Assembly: GCA_020881085.1 (NCBI GenBank) | Contig: JAJIYR010000117.1 | Coordinates: 1 to 16,188 of the forward strand | DNA length: 16,188 nt | Direction of reading: 5' to 3' | Source of the DNA: Rickettsia endosymbiont of Bryobia graminum | Lineage (GTDB): Bacteria > Pseudomonadota > Alphaproteobacteria > Rickettsiales > Rickettsiaceae | Shown here: in pieces, positions 9,732-16,188 of the stretch | Numbering within the stretch: the first letter of the stretch is position 1 | How the letters are laid out: every line of letters starts with the position of its first letter | Program-made: the position numbers and the translations under genes | Notes under the pieces: generated by a model | Databases searched by the model: none | Told to the model about the DNA's origin: nothing | Seen by the model: only the letters and a program-made list of their open reading frames with translations

Positions 9732-9760
9732 ATTATAATTTATTTAAATGTTAATACCAA
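9732..9760 (-). promoter_or_regulatory. Promoter for the glutaredoxin gene in the divergent grxC-uvrB spacer
   Basis: On the minus strand TTGGTA (9755-9760) and TATAAT (9732-9737) are 17 bases apart, an ideal sigma-70 layout, giving a leader of about 22 bases. On the plus strand a TATAAT at 9734-9739 overlaps the same bases and could serve uvrB with a leader of about 30 bases, but it has no good -35. The two -10 boxes are nearly superimposed, so the two directions would compete for polymerase. Confidence 0.5.
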
Positions 9761-9776
9761 TAAAAGTTGCAGATGA

Positions 9777-11777
9777 ATGATAAGTAATTTTTCTATTGTA
9801 TCTAAATATAAACCAGCTGGTGATCAACCAAAAGCTATTGATGCACTTATAAAAGGGCTTGAATTAGGTAAAAGATCGCAGATGTTACTAGGTATTACCG
9901 GTTCTGGTAAAACTTTTACTATGGCAAATATAATAGAAAGGACAGCTAGGCCTACCTTGATTATGGTTCATAATAAAACCTTAGCTGCTCAAATTTATTC
10001 TGAAATGAAAGCAATTTTTCCTAATAACGCTGTGGAATATTTTGTCTCATATTATGATTATTATCAACCTGAAGCGTATATTGCTAGAACTGATACTTAT
10101 ATAGAAAAAGATTCCTCTATTAATGAGCAAATAGATTTATTAAGGCACTCTGCTACCAGATCATTATTAGAGCGACGAGATGTTATTGTGGTTTCTTCAG
10201 TATCTTGTATTTATGGTCTTGGTTCTCCAGATCTTTATTATCAAATGACAATATTGCTGGAATCTGGAAAGACTTATAATCTTGATAAATTGCTAAACGA
10301 TTTGGTAAATTTACAATATGAGCGTAATGATATAGGTTTTGAACGAGGAACATTTAGAGTTAAAGGGGATAATATAGATATTTTTCCATCACACTATAAT
10401 GATAAAGCTTGGAGACTATCATTTTTTGGTAGTGAACTTGAGTATATTAATGAATTTGATCCATTAACCGGAGAAAGGTTAGCCAAATTAGACCAAGCTG
10501 TAATTTACAGTAATTCGCATTTTGTCACTCCAAAAGAAGTGGTGCAAAATGCAATAGTGCAAATTGAAGATGAATTACAGCGACGCTTAGAATTCTTAAA
10601 AACACATGATAGATTACTAGAGGCTCAGAGATTAAATCAACGTACCCAGTATGATCTAGAAATGATGATAGAGACTGGTAGTTGTAAAGGAATAGAAAAT
10701 TACTCTAGATTTTTAACTGGCAAAGCAACTGGCCAGCCACCACCAACTTTATTTGAATATTTGTCTAAAGATGCCTTGTTGTTCGTTGATGAAAGTCATG
10801 TATCTATTCCTCAAATTAGGGCAATGTATAATGGTGATAGAGCCAGAAAAGAATCGTTGGTTGAACATGGTTTTCGTTTGCCATCTGCTCTAGATAATAG
10901 ACCATTAAAGTTTGAAGAATGGCAGGATTTTAGACCACAAACAATTTTTGTTTCTGCTACTCCTAGTCCATTCGAATTGGAAGAAGTAAAGGGAGTGATA
11001 GTAGAGCAAATTATCAGACCAACTGGGCTATTAGATCCAGAATGTATTATTAGACCTGCTACTAAACAAGTAGAAGATTTGCTAAGTGAAATCCAAGATA
11101 CTATTAGTAAAGGTTTTCGTATTTTAGTTACAACTCTTACTAAAAAAATGGCAGAAGATTTAACTGCATATTTGCAGGAACTAGAGTATAAAGTTTCATA
11201 TTTGCATTCTAACGTTCATACTCTTGAGAGAATAGAAATAATAAGAGATTTGCGTGAAGGTAATATTGATATTATAGTTGGGATTAACTTGCTTAGAGAA
11301 GGTTTAGATATTCCAGAATGCGCTCTCGTTGCTATATTAGATGCTGATAAAGAAGGGTTTTTACGTTCAGAAGTTTCGTTAATTCAAACTATAGGTAGAG
11401 CTGCTAGGAATAGCCAAGGTAGGGTAATATTATATGCGGATAATATCACTAAATCTATTGAGAAAGCTCTAAGAGAGACAAATAGAAGAAGAGAAATTCA
11501 AGAAGAGTATAATAAAAAGCATTCTATAGTGCCGCAAACGGTCAACCATCATATTCACGCCTTGATTGAATTAGAAAAATTAGATAATAAGTCAGATGAT
11601 AAAAAGCAAAATCATTTACTATTGAATAATCCAGTAAAATTAAAAACTCATATTGATAAATTGAAAAAAGAAATGCATATTGCTGCGAGTAACTTAGAAT
11701 TTGAAACCGCTGCAAAAATAAGAGATAAGATTAATCTTTTAGAAGAAGCTGCATTAGAGTTGAGTAATGATTTGTAA
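9777..11777 (+). CDS. uvrB: Excinuclease ABC subunit B
   Basis: This 666-residue protein is full length for UvrB, the damage-verifying helicase-like subunit of nucleotide excision repair. It is handed DNA by UvrA and recruits UvrC. Walker A GITGSGKT is at 39-46. The beta-hairpin that clamps DNA begins at [10 protein letters not shown] (92-101). The DEAD-type box is DESH (338-341), motif III SATPS is at 393-397, and motif [11 protein letters not shown] is at 537-545. The C-terminal UVR domain (about 623-660) contains the UvrC-binding helix hairpin with the [13 protein letters not shown] block. All key motifs are intact. The start ATG overlaps an alternative ATG at 9773 that runs into a stop after three codons, so 9777 is the only sensible start. 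No strong Shine-Dalgarno is present. It is divergent from grxC. Confidence 0.98.
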   Translation: MISNFSIVSKYKPAGDQPKAIDALIKGLELGKRSQMLLGITGSGKTFTMANIIERTARPTLIMVHNKTLAAQIYSEMKAIFPNNAVEYFVSYYDYYQPEAYIARTDTYIEKDSSINEQIDLLRHSATRSLLERRDVIVVSSVSCIYGLGSPDLYYQMTILLESGKTYNLDKLLNDLVNLQYERNDIGFERGTFRVKGDNIDIFPSHYNDKAWRLSFFGSELEYINEFDPLTGERLAKLDQAVIYSNSHFVTPKEVVQNAIVQIEDELQRRLEFLKTHDRLLEAQRLNQRTQYDLEMMIETGSCKGIENYSRFLTGKATGQPPPTLFEYLSKDALLFVDESHVSIPQIRAMYNGDRARKESLVEHGFRLPSALDNRPLKFEEWQDFRPQTIFVSATPSPFELEEVKGVIVEQIIRPTGLLDPECIIRPATKQVEDLLSEIQDTISKGFRILVTTLTKKMAEDLTAYLQELEYKVSYLHSNVHTLERIEIIRDLREGNIDIIVGINLLREGLDIPECALVAILDADKEGFLRSEVSLIQTIGRAARNSQGRVILYADNITKSIEKALRETNRRREIQEEYNKKHSIVPQTVNHHIHALIELEKLDNKSDDKKQNHLLLNNPVKLKTHIDKLKKEMHIAASNLEFETAAKIRDKINLLEEAALELSNDL

Positions 11778-11861
11778 TGTTATATTTTAGATTGCAGTGG
11801 TGGGGCTTAATTAGCCATTCCTAACTTATTTCTGAATCTCATGGATGCAGTAATAAATTCA

Positions 11862-11881
11862 GCAATTGTTAAAACAATTGC
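11862..11881. repeat. Perfect 9-base inverted repeat hairpin downstream of uvrB
   Basis: GCAATTGTT and AACAATTGC flank a two-base AA. As RNA it would form a 7-pair stem with a TTAAAA loop. It lies 85 bases after the uvrB stop. No T-run follows, so it may act as an mRNA end stabiliser rather than an intrinsic terminator. Confidence 0.45.
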
Positions 11882-11987
11882 CTAATATAGATAAGTAGAT
11901 ATAAATTTAGTCTGTCAAAATTAGGAGAATTTCTGCCCTGAAAACCTTAGGTAATAGGATTAGGTATTTGTACAAAAATTTATTTTT

Positions 11988-12030
11988 AAAGTAGCTACTT
12001 TTGCTTAAAAGAAATAAAACAAGCTAGAAT
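11988..12030 (+). promoter_or_regulatory. Candidate promoter of the acyltransferase fusion gene with an abutting dyad
   Basis: TTGCTT (12001-12006) and TAGAAT (12025-12030) are 18 bases apart and would give a leader of about 80 bases. The perfect 14-base dyad AAAGTAGCTACTTT (11988-12001) ends on the first base of the -35, where an operator could sit. Both parts are weak when taken alone. Confidence 0.35.
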
Positions 12031-12109
12031 AGTAATAAATTAAAGTTAACTAATGATAACAAAAAATGGAAAATATTATTAACATAGGCATTATTATTCA
12101 TAATATTTT

Positions 12110-12113
12110 GGAG
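12110..12113 (+). promoter_or_regulatory. Ribosome binding site of the acyltransferase fusion gene
   Basis: GGAG lies 5 bases before ATG 12119, within TTGGAGAAAGC. It is one of the clearest Shine-Dalgarno sites in the window and supports the chosen start. Confidence 0.65.
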
Positions 12114-12118
12114 AAAGC

Positions 12119-15100
12119 ATGAAATCGAACTTGTTATATCTGTTTCGAGATATGCGCTTTATGCCAATCTTTATAGTACAGTTTTGTGGTTGTTTAAATG
12201 ACAACATAATGAAGAATGCCTTGATTATGTTAATCACTTATAAATTATCTAATCAATTATCAGAATGGTCATATTTATTGGTTTTAGGTGCTAATACTAT
12301 TTTTGTAATACCATTTGTTCTATTTGCTAGTCTTGCTGGACAAATAGCTGATAGGTATGAAAGATCAACGATAGTAAAAGTTATTAAGTTGTTTGAGGTT
12401 TTGATAGTAATTTTTGCTGCTTACGGTTTTAAACATGATAATTTGATAATACTTTTCCTAGCTATATTTTTTATGGGAATACACTCAACATTTTTTGGGC
12501 CAATAAAATATAGTGTGTTGCCTGATCATTTGCATAAAGATGAGCTATTAGGTGCTAATGGACTTGTTGAAGCAGGAACGTTCTTTTCGATTTTAGTGGG
12601 TACAATTATAGGTGCTTATTATACGATAAATAGTAGTCTAATAATTATGATTATGGCAATAATTTCTATCGTTGGCTTGATATCTACTCAATTCATGCCC
12701 AAGTCAGGTAATTCGAATTCTAACATAAAAATTAATTTCAATTTAGTTCGTGAAACTATTGAATTAATTAAATATTCTCAAAGTAAGAAGCAAGTGTATT
12801 TAGCTATCTTAGGAATTTCTTGGTTCTGGTTTATTAGCGCTGCAATTATTGCTCAAATTCCTTCTCTTGCTAAAGAAACTTTTGGAGCTGATGAAAATGT
12901 TGCAAATCTATTTTTAGCAACCTTTTCTATAGGGGTAGGAGTAGGTTCTTTTTGGTGTAGTAAAATTTTTGAAAATGAAATTACTACTAAATATGTTTTT
13001 TTGGCAGCTATTGGTATTAGTATCTTTGGAATAGATTTGTTTTTTGCTAGCCGAATTGGTAGGATTCATTATGAACCTGAGCAATTGAAAAATATTTTTA
13101 TTTTTCTATCGAAGAAGCATAATTGGCGAATTATTATAGATTTATTCTTTATTTCAGCTATTGGTGGGTTATACATAGTGCCACTTTTCGCAGTGTTGCA
13201 ATATTTCAGCTCTCCAGCTCACCGCAGTAGAATAATTGCAGTAAATAATTTAATAAATTCTATATTTATGGCTGGGTCTACGGTAATTCTGTCTTTATTA
13301 TTTTACTTAGAATATTCAATACCATTTGTAATATTATTTATAAGTGTCTTAAATATAGTAGTAGCTTATTATATTTATGAATTAACTCCCGAAGTAAAAA
13401 TTATTCCTTTCAGTGTAGTGCGAGCTGCATTTCGTCTTATTTTTGATTTTATGTATAATGTGGAAGTTAAGGGTATTGAAAATTTTCATAAAGCTGGGAA
13501 AAGATCCGTAATTATAGCTAACCATATTTCTTATATTGATCCCCCCTTACTTGCGGCATATTTACCTGAAGAAATGACTTTTGCTATTAATAGTACTATT
13601 GCTAAAGCCTCATGGGTAAGACCATTTTTGAAACTAAATAAAACCTTACCCATTGATACTACTAGTGCAATGGCTATCAAAACCTTAATTAGAGAAATAC
13701 AAAAGAATAAAAAAATCGCTATATTCCCAGAAGGTAGAATAAGTATCACAGGATCTTTAATGAAAGTTTATGAAGGTCCTGGAATGATTGCAGAGAAATC
13801 TGGAGCAACGCTTTTACCTGTTAGAATAGATGGTGCTCAATTTACTCATTTTTCAAAACTTAAAAATATCCTTAAAAGACGTATTTTTCCTAAGATTACT
13901 ATCACAATTTTACCGCCTATACAATTTTCTGACGCGCATGAAATTCAAGGTATGGATAATAGGGAAAAGCGTAAATTTATGGGACAAGTGCTTTATGATA
14001 TTATGGCTGATATGATGTTCGAAAGTGCTGATTATAAAACTACTTTATTTCAATCTTTGATTGAAGCGGCTAAGATTCATGGGATTAAAAAAGAAATAGT
14101 TCAAGATACTAACTTTAAGCCAGTTACCTATAAGCAGTTATTATTAGAATCTTTTAGAATTGCAGAGTTAATAAAAGAAAATACTGCAGAACATTGCTTA
14201 GGATTTATGATGCCTAATATAGTTAAAACTATTAGTATGTTCTATGCGATACAAGCCTGTGGGCGTAAAGTTGTTATGATAGATTATACAATTGATATTG
14301 AGAGTATAATTAGTAGATGTAAAACAACAGAAGTAAAGATTATTTTTACTTCCAAAGAATTTATTAAAAAATCCGAATTGCAAAAATTAATAGCAGAAAT
14401 AGAGGAATTTAGCATAAAGATTATTTACATTGAAGATTTAGAACAAAGAATTAGCTTATATTTAAAAGCAAAATCATATATTTGTCAGTTTTTTCCTGAA
14501 AGCTATTACAGTAATATGTGTGACAATCATGACGATAAAGAGCTGTCAGTTGTAATTTTTACTAAAGGATCTAAAGGGGAAGAAAAAGCTGTGGCATTAT
14601 CACACAGAAATTTACAGGCTGCTAAATTTCAAATTTTAGCAAAATTGCAATTTAGTACCTCAGATCTTGCTTTTATTTCTTTACCATTTCACCATTGTTT
14701 TGGTTTATCTAAGGCAATGATTATGATCTTAAGTGGAGTACAAATATTTTTATATCCCTCTCAAGAGCATTATCGTAATATTCCTGAAGTAATATATGAC
14801 ATTGGAGCAACGATTATCTTTAGTACCCAGGCATTTTTAAGTCATTATGCTAAATATGCTCATCCATATGATTTTTATTCTGTAAGATACGTTTTTGCTT
14901 GTGCTGAAAAGTTGATGGAAGAAACAAGGCAATTATGGCTTAATAAGTTTGGAATACGAATTTTTGAAGAATATGGATTATCAGAAACTTCATCGATAAT
15001 ATCTTCTAACACTCCAATGCATTATCGTTCTGGTACTAGTGGCAGATTAATGCCAGGGATAGAATATTGTATTAAGCAAGTAGATCGAGAAGGGGTAGGG

Positions 15101-15259
15101 AAGCTATTTGTTAAGGGGCCAAACATTATGCTTGGATATATATATCCTGATGATCCAGGGATTATATATCCTACATCTTCTGAAGAATTGGGAATAGGAT
15201 GGTGTGATACTAAAGATAAAGTTATAATAGATGATGATGGTTATTTAGTAGTTAAATAA
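12119..15259 (+). CDS. aas: LplT-PlsC-acyl-ACP synthetase fusion (Aas type), C-terminally truncated
   Basis: This 1046-residue inner-membrane protein joins three functions of lysophospholipid salvage. Residues 1 to about 425 are a multi-helix MFS module like the lysophospholipid flippase LplT, which is a separate protein in E. coli. Residues about 440-620 are a PlsC-type acyltransferase with NHISYID (468-474; the HX4D His469 and Asp474) and FPEGR (536-540). Residues about 640-1046 are an adenylate-forming synthetase with IFTKGSKGEEK (813-823), EYGLSET (951-957) and GWCDTKD (1027-1033). The protein stops soon after the last motif. Relatives of this fusion are about 1,140 residues, so the C-terminal lid with the catalytic lysine of the adenylation step appears missing. 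The nucleotide loop also has Lys in place of the usual Ser (TKGSKG for TSGSxG). Transport and acyl transfer may still work while acyl activation is doubtful. Mobile-element debris begins within 200 bases of the stop. Confidence 0.88.
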   Translation: MKSNLLYLFRDMRFMPIFIVQFCGCLNDNIMKNALIMLITYKLSNQLSEWSYLLVLGANTIFVIPFVLFASLAGQIADRYERSTIVKVIKLFEVLIVIFAAYGFKHDNLIILFLAIFFMGIHSTFFGPIKYSVLPDHLHKDELLGANGLVEAGTFFSILVGTIIGAYYTINSSLIIMIMAIISIVGLISTQFMPKSGNSNSNIKINFNLVRETIELIKYSQSKKQVYLAILGISWFWFISAAIIAQIPSLAKETFGADENVANLFLATFSIGVGVGSFWCSKIFENEITTKYVFLAAIGISIFGIDLFFASRIGRIHYEPEQLKNIFIFLSKKHNWRIIIDLFFISAIGGLYIVPLFAVLQYFSSPAHRSRIIAVNNLINSIFMAGSTVILSLLFYLEYSIPFVILFISVLNIVVAYYIYELTPEVKIIPFSVVRAAFRLIFDFMYNVEVKGIENFHKAGKRSVIIANHISYIDPPLLAAYLPEEMTFAINSTIAKASWVRPFLKLNKTLPIDTTSAMAIKTLIREIQKNKKIAIFPEGRISITGSLMKVYEGPGMIAEKSGATLLPVRIDGAQFTHFSKLKNILKRRIFPKITITILPPIQFSDAHEIQGMDNREKRKFMGQVLYDIMADMMFESADYKTTLFQSLIEAAKIHGIKKEIVQDTNFKPVTYKQLLLESFRIAELIKENTAEHCLGFMMPNIVKTISMFYAIQACGRKVVMIDYTIDIESIISRCKTTEVKIIFTSKEFIKKSELQKLIAEIEEFSIKIIYIEDLEQRISLYLKAKSYICQFFPESYYSNMCDNHDDKELSVVIFTKGSKGEEKAVALSHRNLQAAKFQILAKLQFSTSDLAFISLPFHHCFGLSKAMIMILSGVQIFLYPSQEHYRNIPEVIYDIGATIIFSTQAFLSHYAKYAHPYDFYSVRYVFACAEKLMEETRQLWLNKFGIRIFEEYGLSETSSIISSNTPMHYRSGTSGRLMPGIEYCIKQVDREGVGKLFVKGPNIMLGYIYPDDPGIIYPTSSEELGIGWCDTKDKVIIDDDGYLVVK

Positions 15260-15274
15260 TTGGATACTACTATA

Positions 15275-15308
15275 AGATGGTCTCGAAGACCTGTGACCAT
15301 CTAATTTT
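15275..15308 (+). terminator. Terminator-like hairpin after the acyltransferase fusion gene
   Basis: AGATGGTC (15275-15282) pairs perfectly with GACCATCT (15295-15302) around a 12-base loop, followed by AATTTTA. The stem begins 15 bases after the stop codon. The T-run is short, so efficiency may be modest. It marks 15259 as a functional gene end even though the protein is shortened. Confidence 0.5.
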
Positions 15309-15446
15309 ACGTTACTTTATACAATAAAGCTTTTAACCTATCGTATTATTTATTCTACTTATCTCTTTAATATAACAAATCCTCTTGACCAGTCTGCTAT
15401 TTTCCTATAACTTTAAAAGATAGAAAGTTGATTATCCAGCTGATGG

Positions 15447-15486
15447 TTCAAACCTCTACCTTCAGGTGGAGAAACTTTAGTTTGAA
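15447..15486 (+). repeat. Stem-loop of the IS200/IS605 left end
   Basis: An inner stem CTCTACCT/AGGTGGAG (15454-15471, one G-U pair) is enclosed by an outer stem TTCAAAC/GTTTGAA (15447-15453 and 15480-15486). IS200/IS605 elements carry such subterminal hairpins, which TnpA binds as single strands. In IS200 a hairpin here also ends incoming transcription. The position about 55 bases before the tnpA start fits the element's left end. The exact boundary cannot be fixed. Confidence 0.55.
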
Positions 15487-15491
15487 GAAGT

Positions 15492-15544
15492 CATAGTCGT
15501 CCTATAAAATAAGTAAATAGGACTTATTTTATAGGATGACTATG
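15492..15544 (+). promoter_or_regulatory. 53-base palindrome enclosing the tnpA ribosome binding site and start codon
   Basis: Two 23-base arms (15492-15514 and 15522-15544) match at 22 positions around the spacer AAATAGG. The right arm contains the Shine-Dalgarno AGGA (15533-15536) and ends exactly on the ATG of tnpA (15542-15544). If transcribed, the start region would be locked in a long stem. IS200 is known to repress its transposase with a hairpin hiding the start region. This is an unusually long version. Confidence 0.7.
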
Positions 15545-15849
15545 ACAGAATATGAGAAAGGGAAACATACGGTATATTATCAATAGGTATCACATAGTAT
15601 GGATAACAAAATACCGTTATAAAGTATTAACCCAAGTTATCAAAGAAAGGATTCGGGAAATAATAGCTCAAGTTTCAGAGGAAATGAATATTAAGATAGT
15701 AAATAGGGTGATATCCTCTGATCATTTACATATTTTAGTATCGATACCTCCTAATATAGCAAGTAAGTGAATTTGTACAAAGAGCGAAAGGTAGAACTTC
15801 ACGTAGTATAATGGTAGCGAAAAACTGGACTACTAAAATTCTAGAATGA
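15542..15849 (+). pseudogene. tnpA: IS200/IS605-family transposase TnpA, two frameshifts and missing 3' end
   Basis: The protein is a Y1 single-strand transposase. It opens MTEYEKGKHTVYY at 15542, the standard IS200 N-terminus, but that frame stops at 15584-15586. The reading continues in another frame as NRYHIVWITKYRYKVL and carries the HUH motif DHLHILVSIPP (15552 frame, His58 and His60), stopping at 15768-15770. It shifts a second time into SEFVQRAKGRTSR and stops at 15847-15849. The C-terminal helix with the catalytic tyrosine is absent, so it cannot transpose by itself. Sequence after 15849 is another element, suggesting truncation by a later insertion or deletion. The family is certain. 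Confidence 0.9.
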
Positions 15850-15881
15850 GATATAATTTTCAGATACAAAATACCCATCAT

Positions 15882-16040
15882 ATGTCCACAAAAGCACAAC
15901 AATATAGTGCGCCAGACAACCCCACGATAGCTTCAGAAACAATAAAAGCCGAAATCACAATAGCCCAAATTAGTAGCAAATATGGCGTTCATCCGACACA
16001 CATACAAGCATGGAAGAAAAGAGGTATAGAAAAAAAGTAA
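15882..16040 (+). pseudogene. IS3-family OrfA (helix-turn-helix) stub
   Basis: From ATG 15882, 52 codons read MSTKAQQYS, a garbled stretch, then IKAEITIAQISSKYGVHPT and IQAWKKRGIE. The latter is the helix-turn-helix of IS3-type OrfA, which binds the element's ends. The stretch after QQYSA does not fit the usual A-E-F-K sequence, consistent with a small local scramble. The reading stops at 16040 before the leucine zipper and the OrfB frameshift site, and no OrfB follows. An upstream in-frame ATG at 15846 lies in the end of the IS200 remnant and is not a natural start. It is a dead fragment. Confidence 0.8.
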
Positions 16041-16041
16041 T

Positions 16042-16061
16042 CCCCGCCGCAAGCAGCGTGG
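16042..16061. repeat. GC-rich imperfect hairpin at the junction of two IS remnants
   Basis: CCCCGCCGC (16042-16050) faces GCAGCGTGG (16053-16061) with 7 of 9 pairs and a tiny loop. It is strikingly GC-rich for this window and lies between the OrfA stub and the next element. Confidence 0.35.
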
Positions 16062-16070
16062 TAGGGTCTG

Positions 16071-16188
16071 TCAGATTTTTTGTGTAAGTACGATTTCTCC
16101 ATTTGCCCAAGTTTGTAAATTAGCATCACAAAGTATGGCAAATTGATTTAAAGCCATGGCCCAATTCTTGATTGGCATTGTCCATTTC
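16071..16188 (-). CDS. IS256-family (mutator type) transposase, C-terminal end (cut by window edge)
   Basis: The minus strand reads 38 codons and a TGA at 16071-16073. It contains KWTMPIKNWAMALNQFAI, the conserved C-terminus of IS256/mutator DDE transposases. The rest lies beyond the window, so intactness is unknown. GGGTCTGTCAGATTTT, starting at 16064 just outside the stop, has the character of an IS256-type terminal inverted repeat, placing the element's right end near 16063. The family is well supported and the exact boundary is inferred. Confidence 0.85.
   Translation of the reverse strand, partial: KWTMPIKNWAMALNQFAILCDANLQTWANGEIVLTQKI

Larger units (their letters stand above)
11778..12118. 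other. Gene-free spacer between uvrB and the acyltransferase fusion gene
   Basis: No gene was seen in these 341 bases. They hold a small hairpin just after uvrB (GGCT/AGCC at 11804-11816), a stronger hairpin at 11862-11881, a perfect 14-base dyad at 11988-12001, a candidate promoter at 12001-12030 and a Shine-Dalgarno at 12110-12113. The rest is low-complexity AT-rich sequence. Confidence 0.5.

Noticed and set aside
13531..14383. Three short readings (13531-13749 -, 13830-14015 +, 14198-14383 -) within the acyltransferase fusion gene
   Set aside because: All overlap conserved acyltransferase or synthetase coding sequence and have no own signals.
15846..15881. Upstream start for the IS3 OrfA stub
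   Set aside because: These codons overlap the end of the IS200 remnant and do not resemble an OrfA N-terminus; MSTK at 15882 does.

Overview
The window is AT-rich (roughly 70% A+T by eye), with short spacers, degraded insertion sequences and a gene set typical of an obligate intracellular alphaproteobacterium. The fused LplT-acyltransferase-acyl-ACP synthetase, ProP-type transporter, Atm1-type ABC exporter, GrxC, UvrB, Obg and short SppA together point to Rickettsiaceae (Rickettsia, Orientia or a close relative). The genus is not settled from sequence alone.

Left part (1-5644, all + strand). The window opens in the last 43 codons of an IS630-family transposase. A complete SdhA/FrdA-type flavoprotein follows, and 18 bases after it a secreted, cysteine-rich protein with an intradiol-dioxygenase-like fold that appears to have lost its iron ligands. 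A non-coding stretch then leads to tlpA (a thioredoxin-like protein interrupted by one frameshift at a run of six A), sppA (S49 peptidase) and obg (ribosome-assembly GTPase). The last three are tightly packed: tlpA overlaps sppA by 17 bases, and sppA and obg are 5 bases apart.

Middle part (5645-11777). After a 387-base spacer come three minus-strand genes: an MHS-family transporter, an Atm1-like half ABC exporter and a monothiol-size glutaredoxin with a dithiol CPWC centre. Exporter and glutaredoxin fit a shared glutathione or Fe-S context. uvrB is divergent from the glutaredoxin gene across 74 bases that carry a good minus-strand promoter. A palindromic repeat lies between the glutaredoxin and exporter genes.

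Right part (11778-16188). A 341-base spacer with two dyads and a candidate promoter precedes a large three-domain gene that would import lysophospholipid, activate fatty acid and reacylate. It stops about 100 residues early and lacks the C-terminal lid of its synthetase domain. A terminator-like hairpin follows, then a graveyard of mobile elements: an IS200/IS605 tnpA with two frameshifts and a missing 3' end (its start is buried in a 53-base palindrome), an IS3-type orfA stub, and the C-terminus of a minus-strand IS256-type transposase running off the window.

No tRNA, rRNA or CRISPR array was seen.
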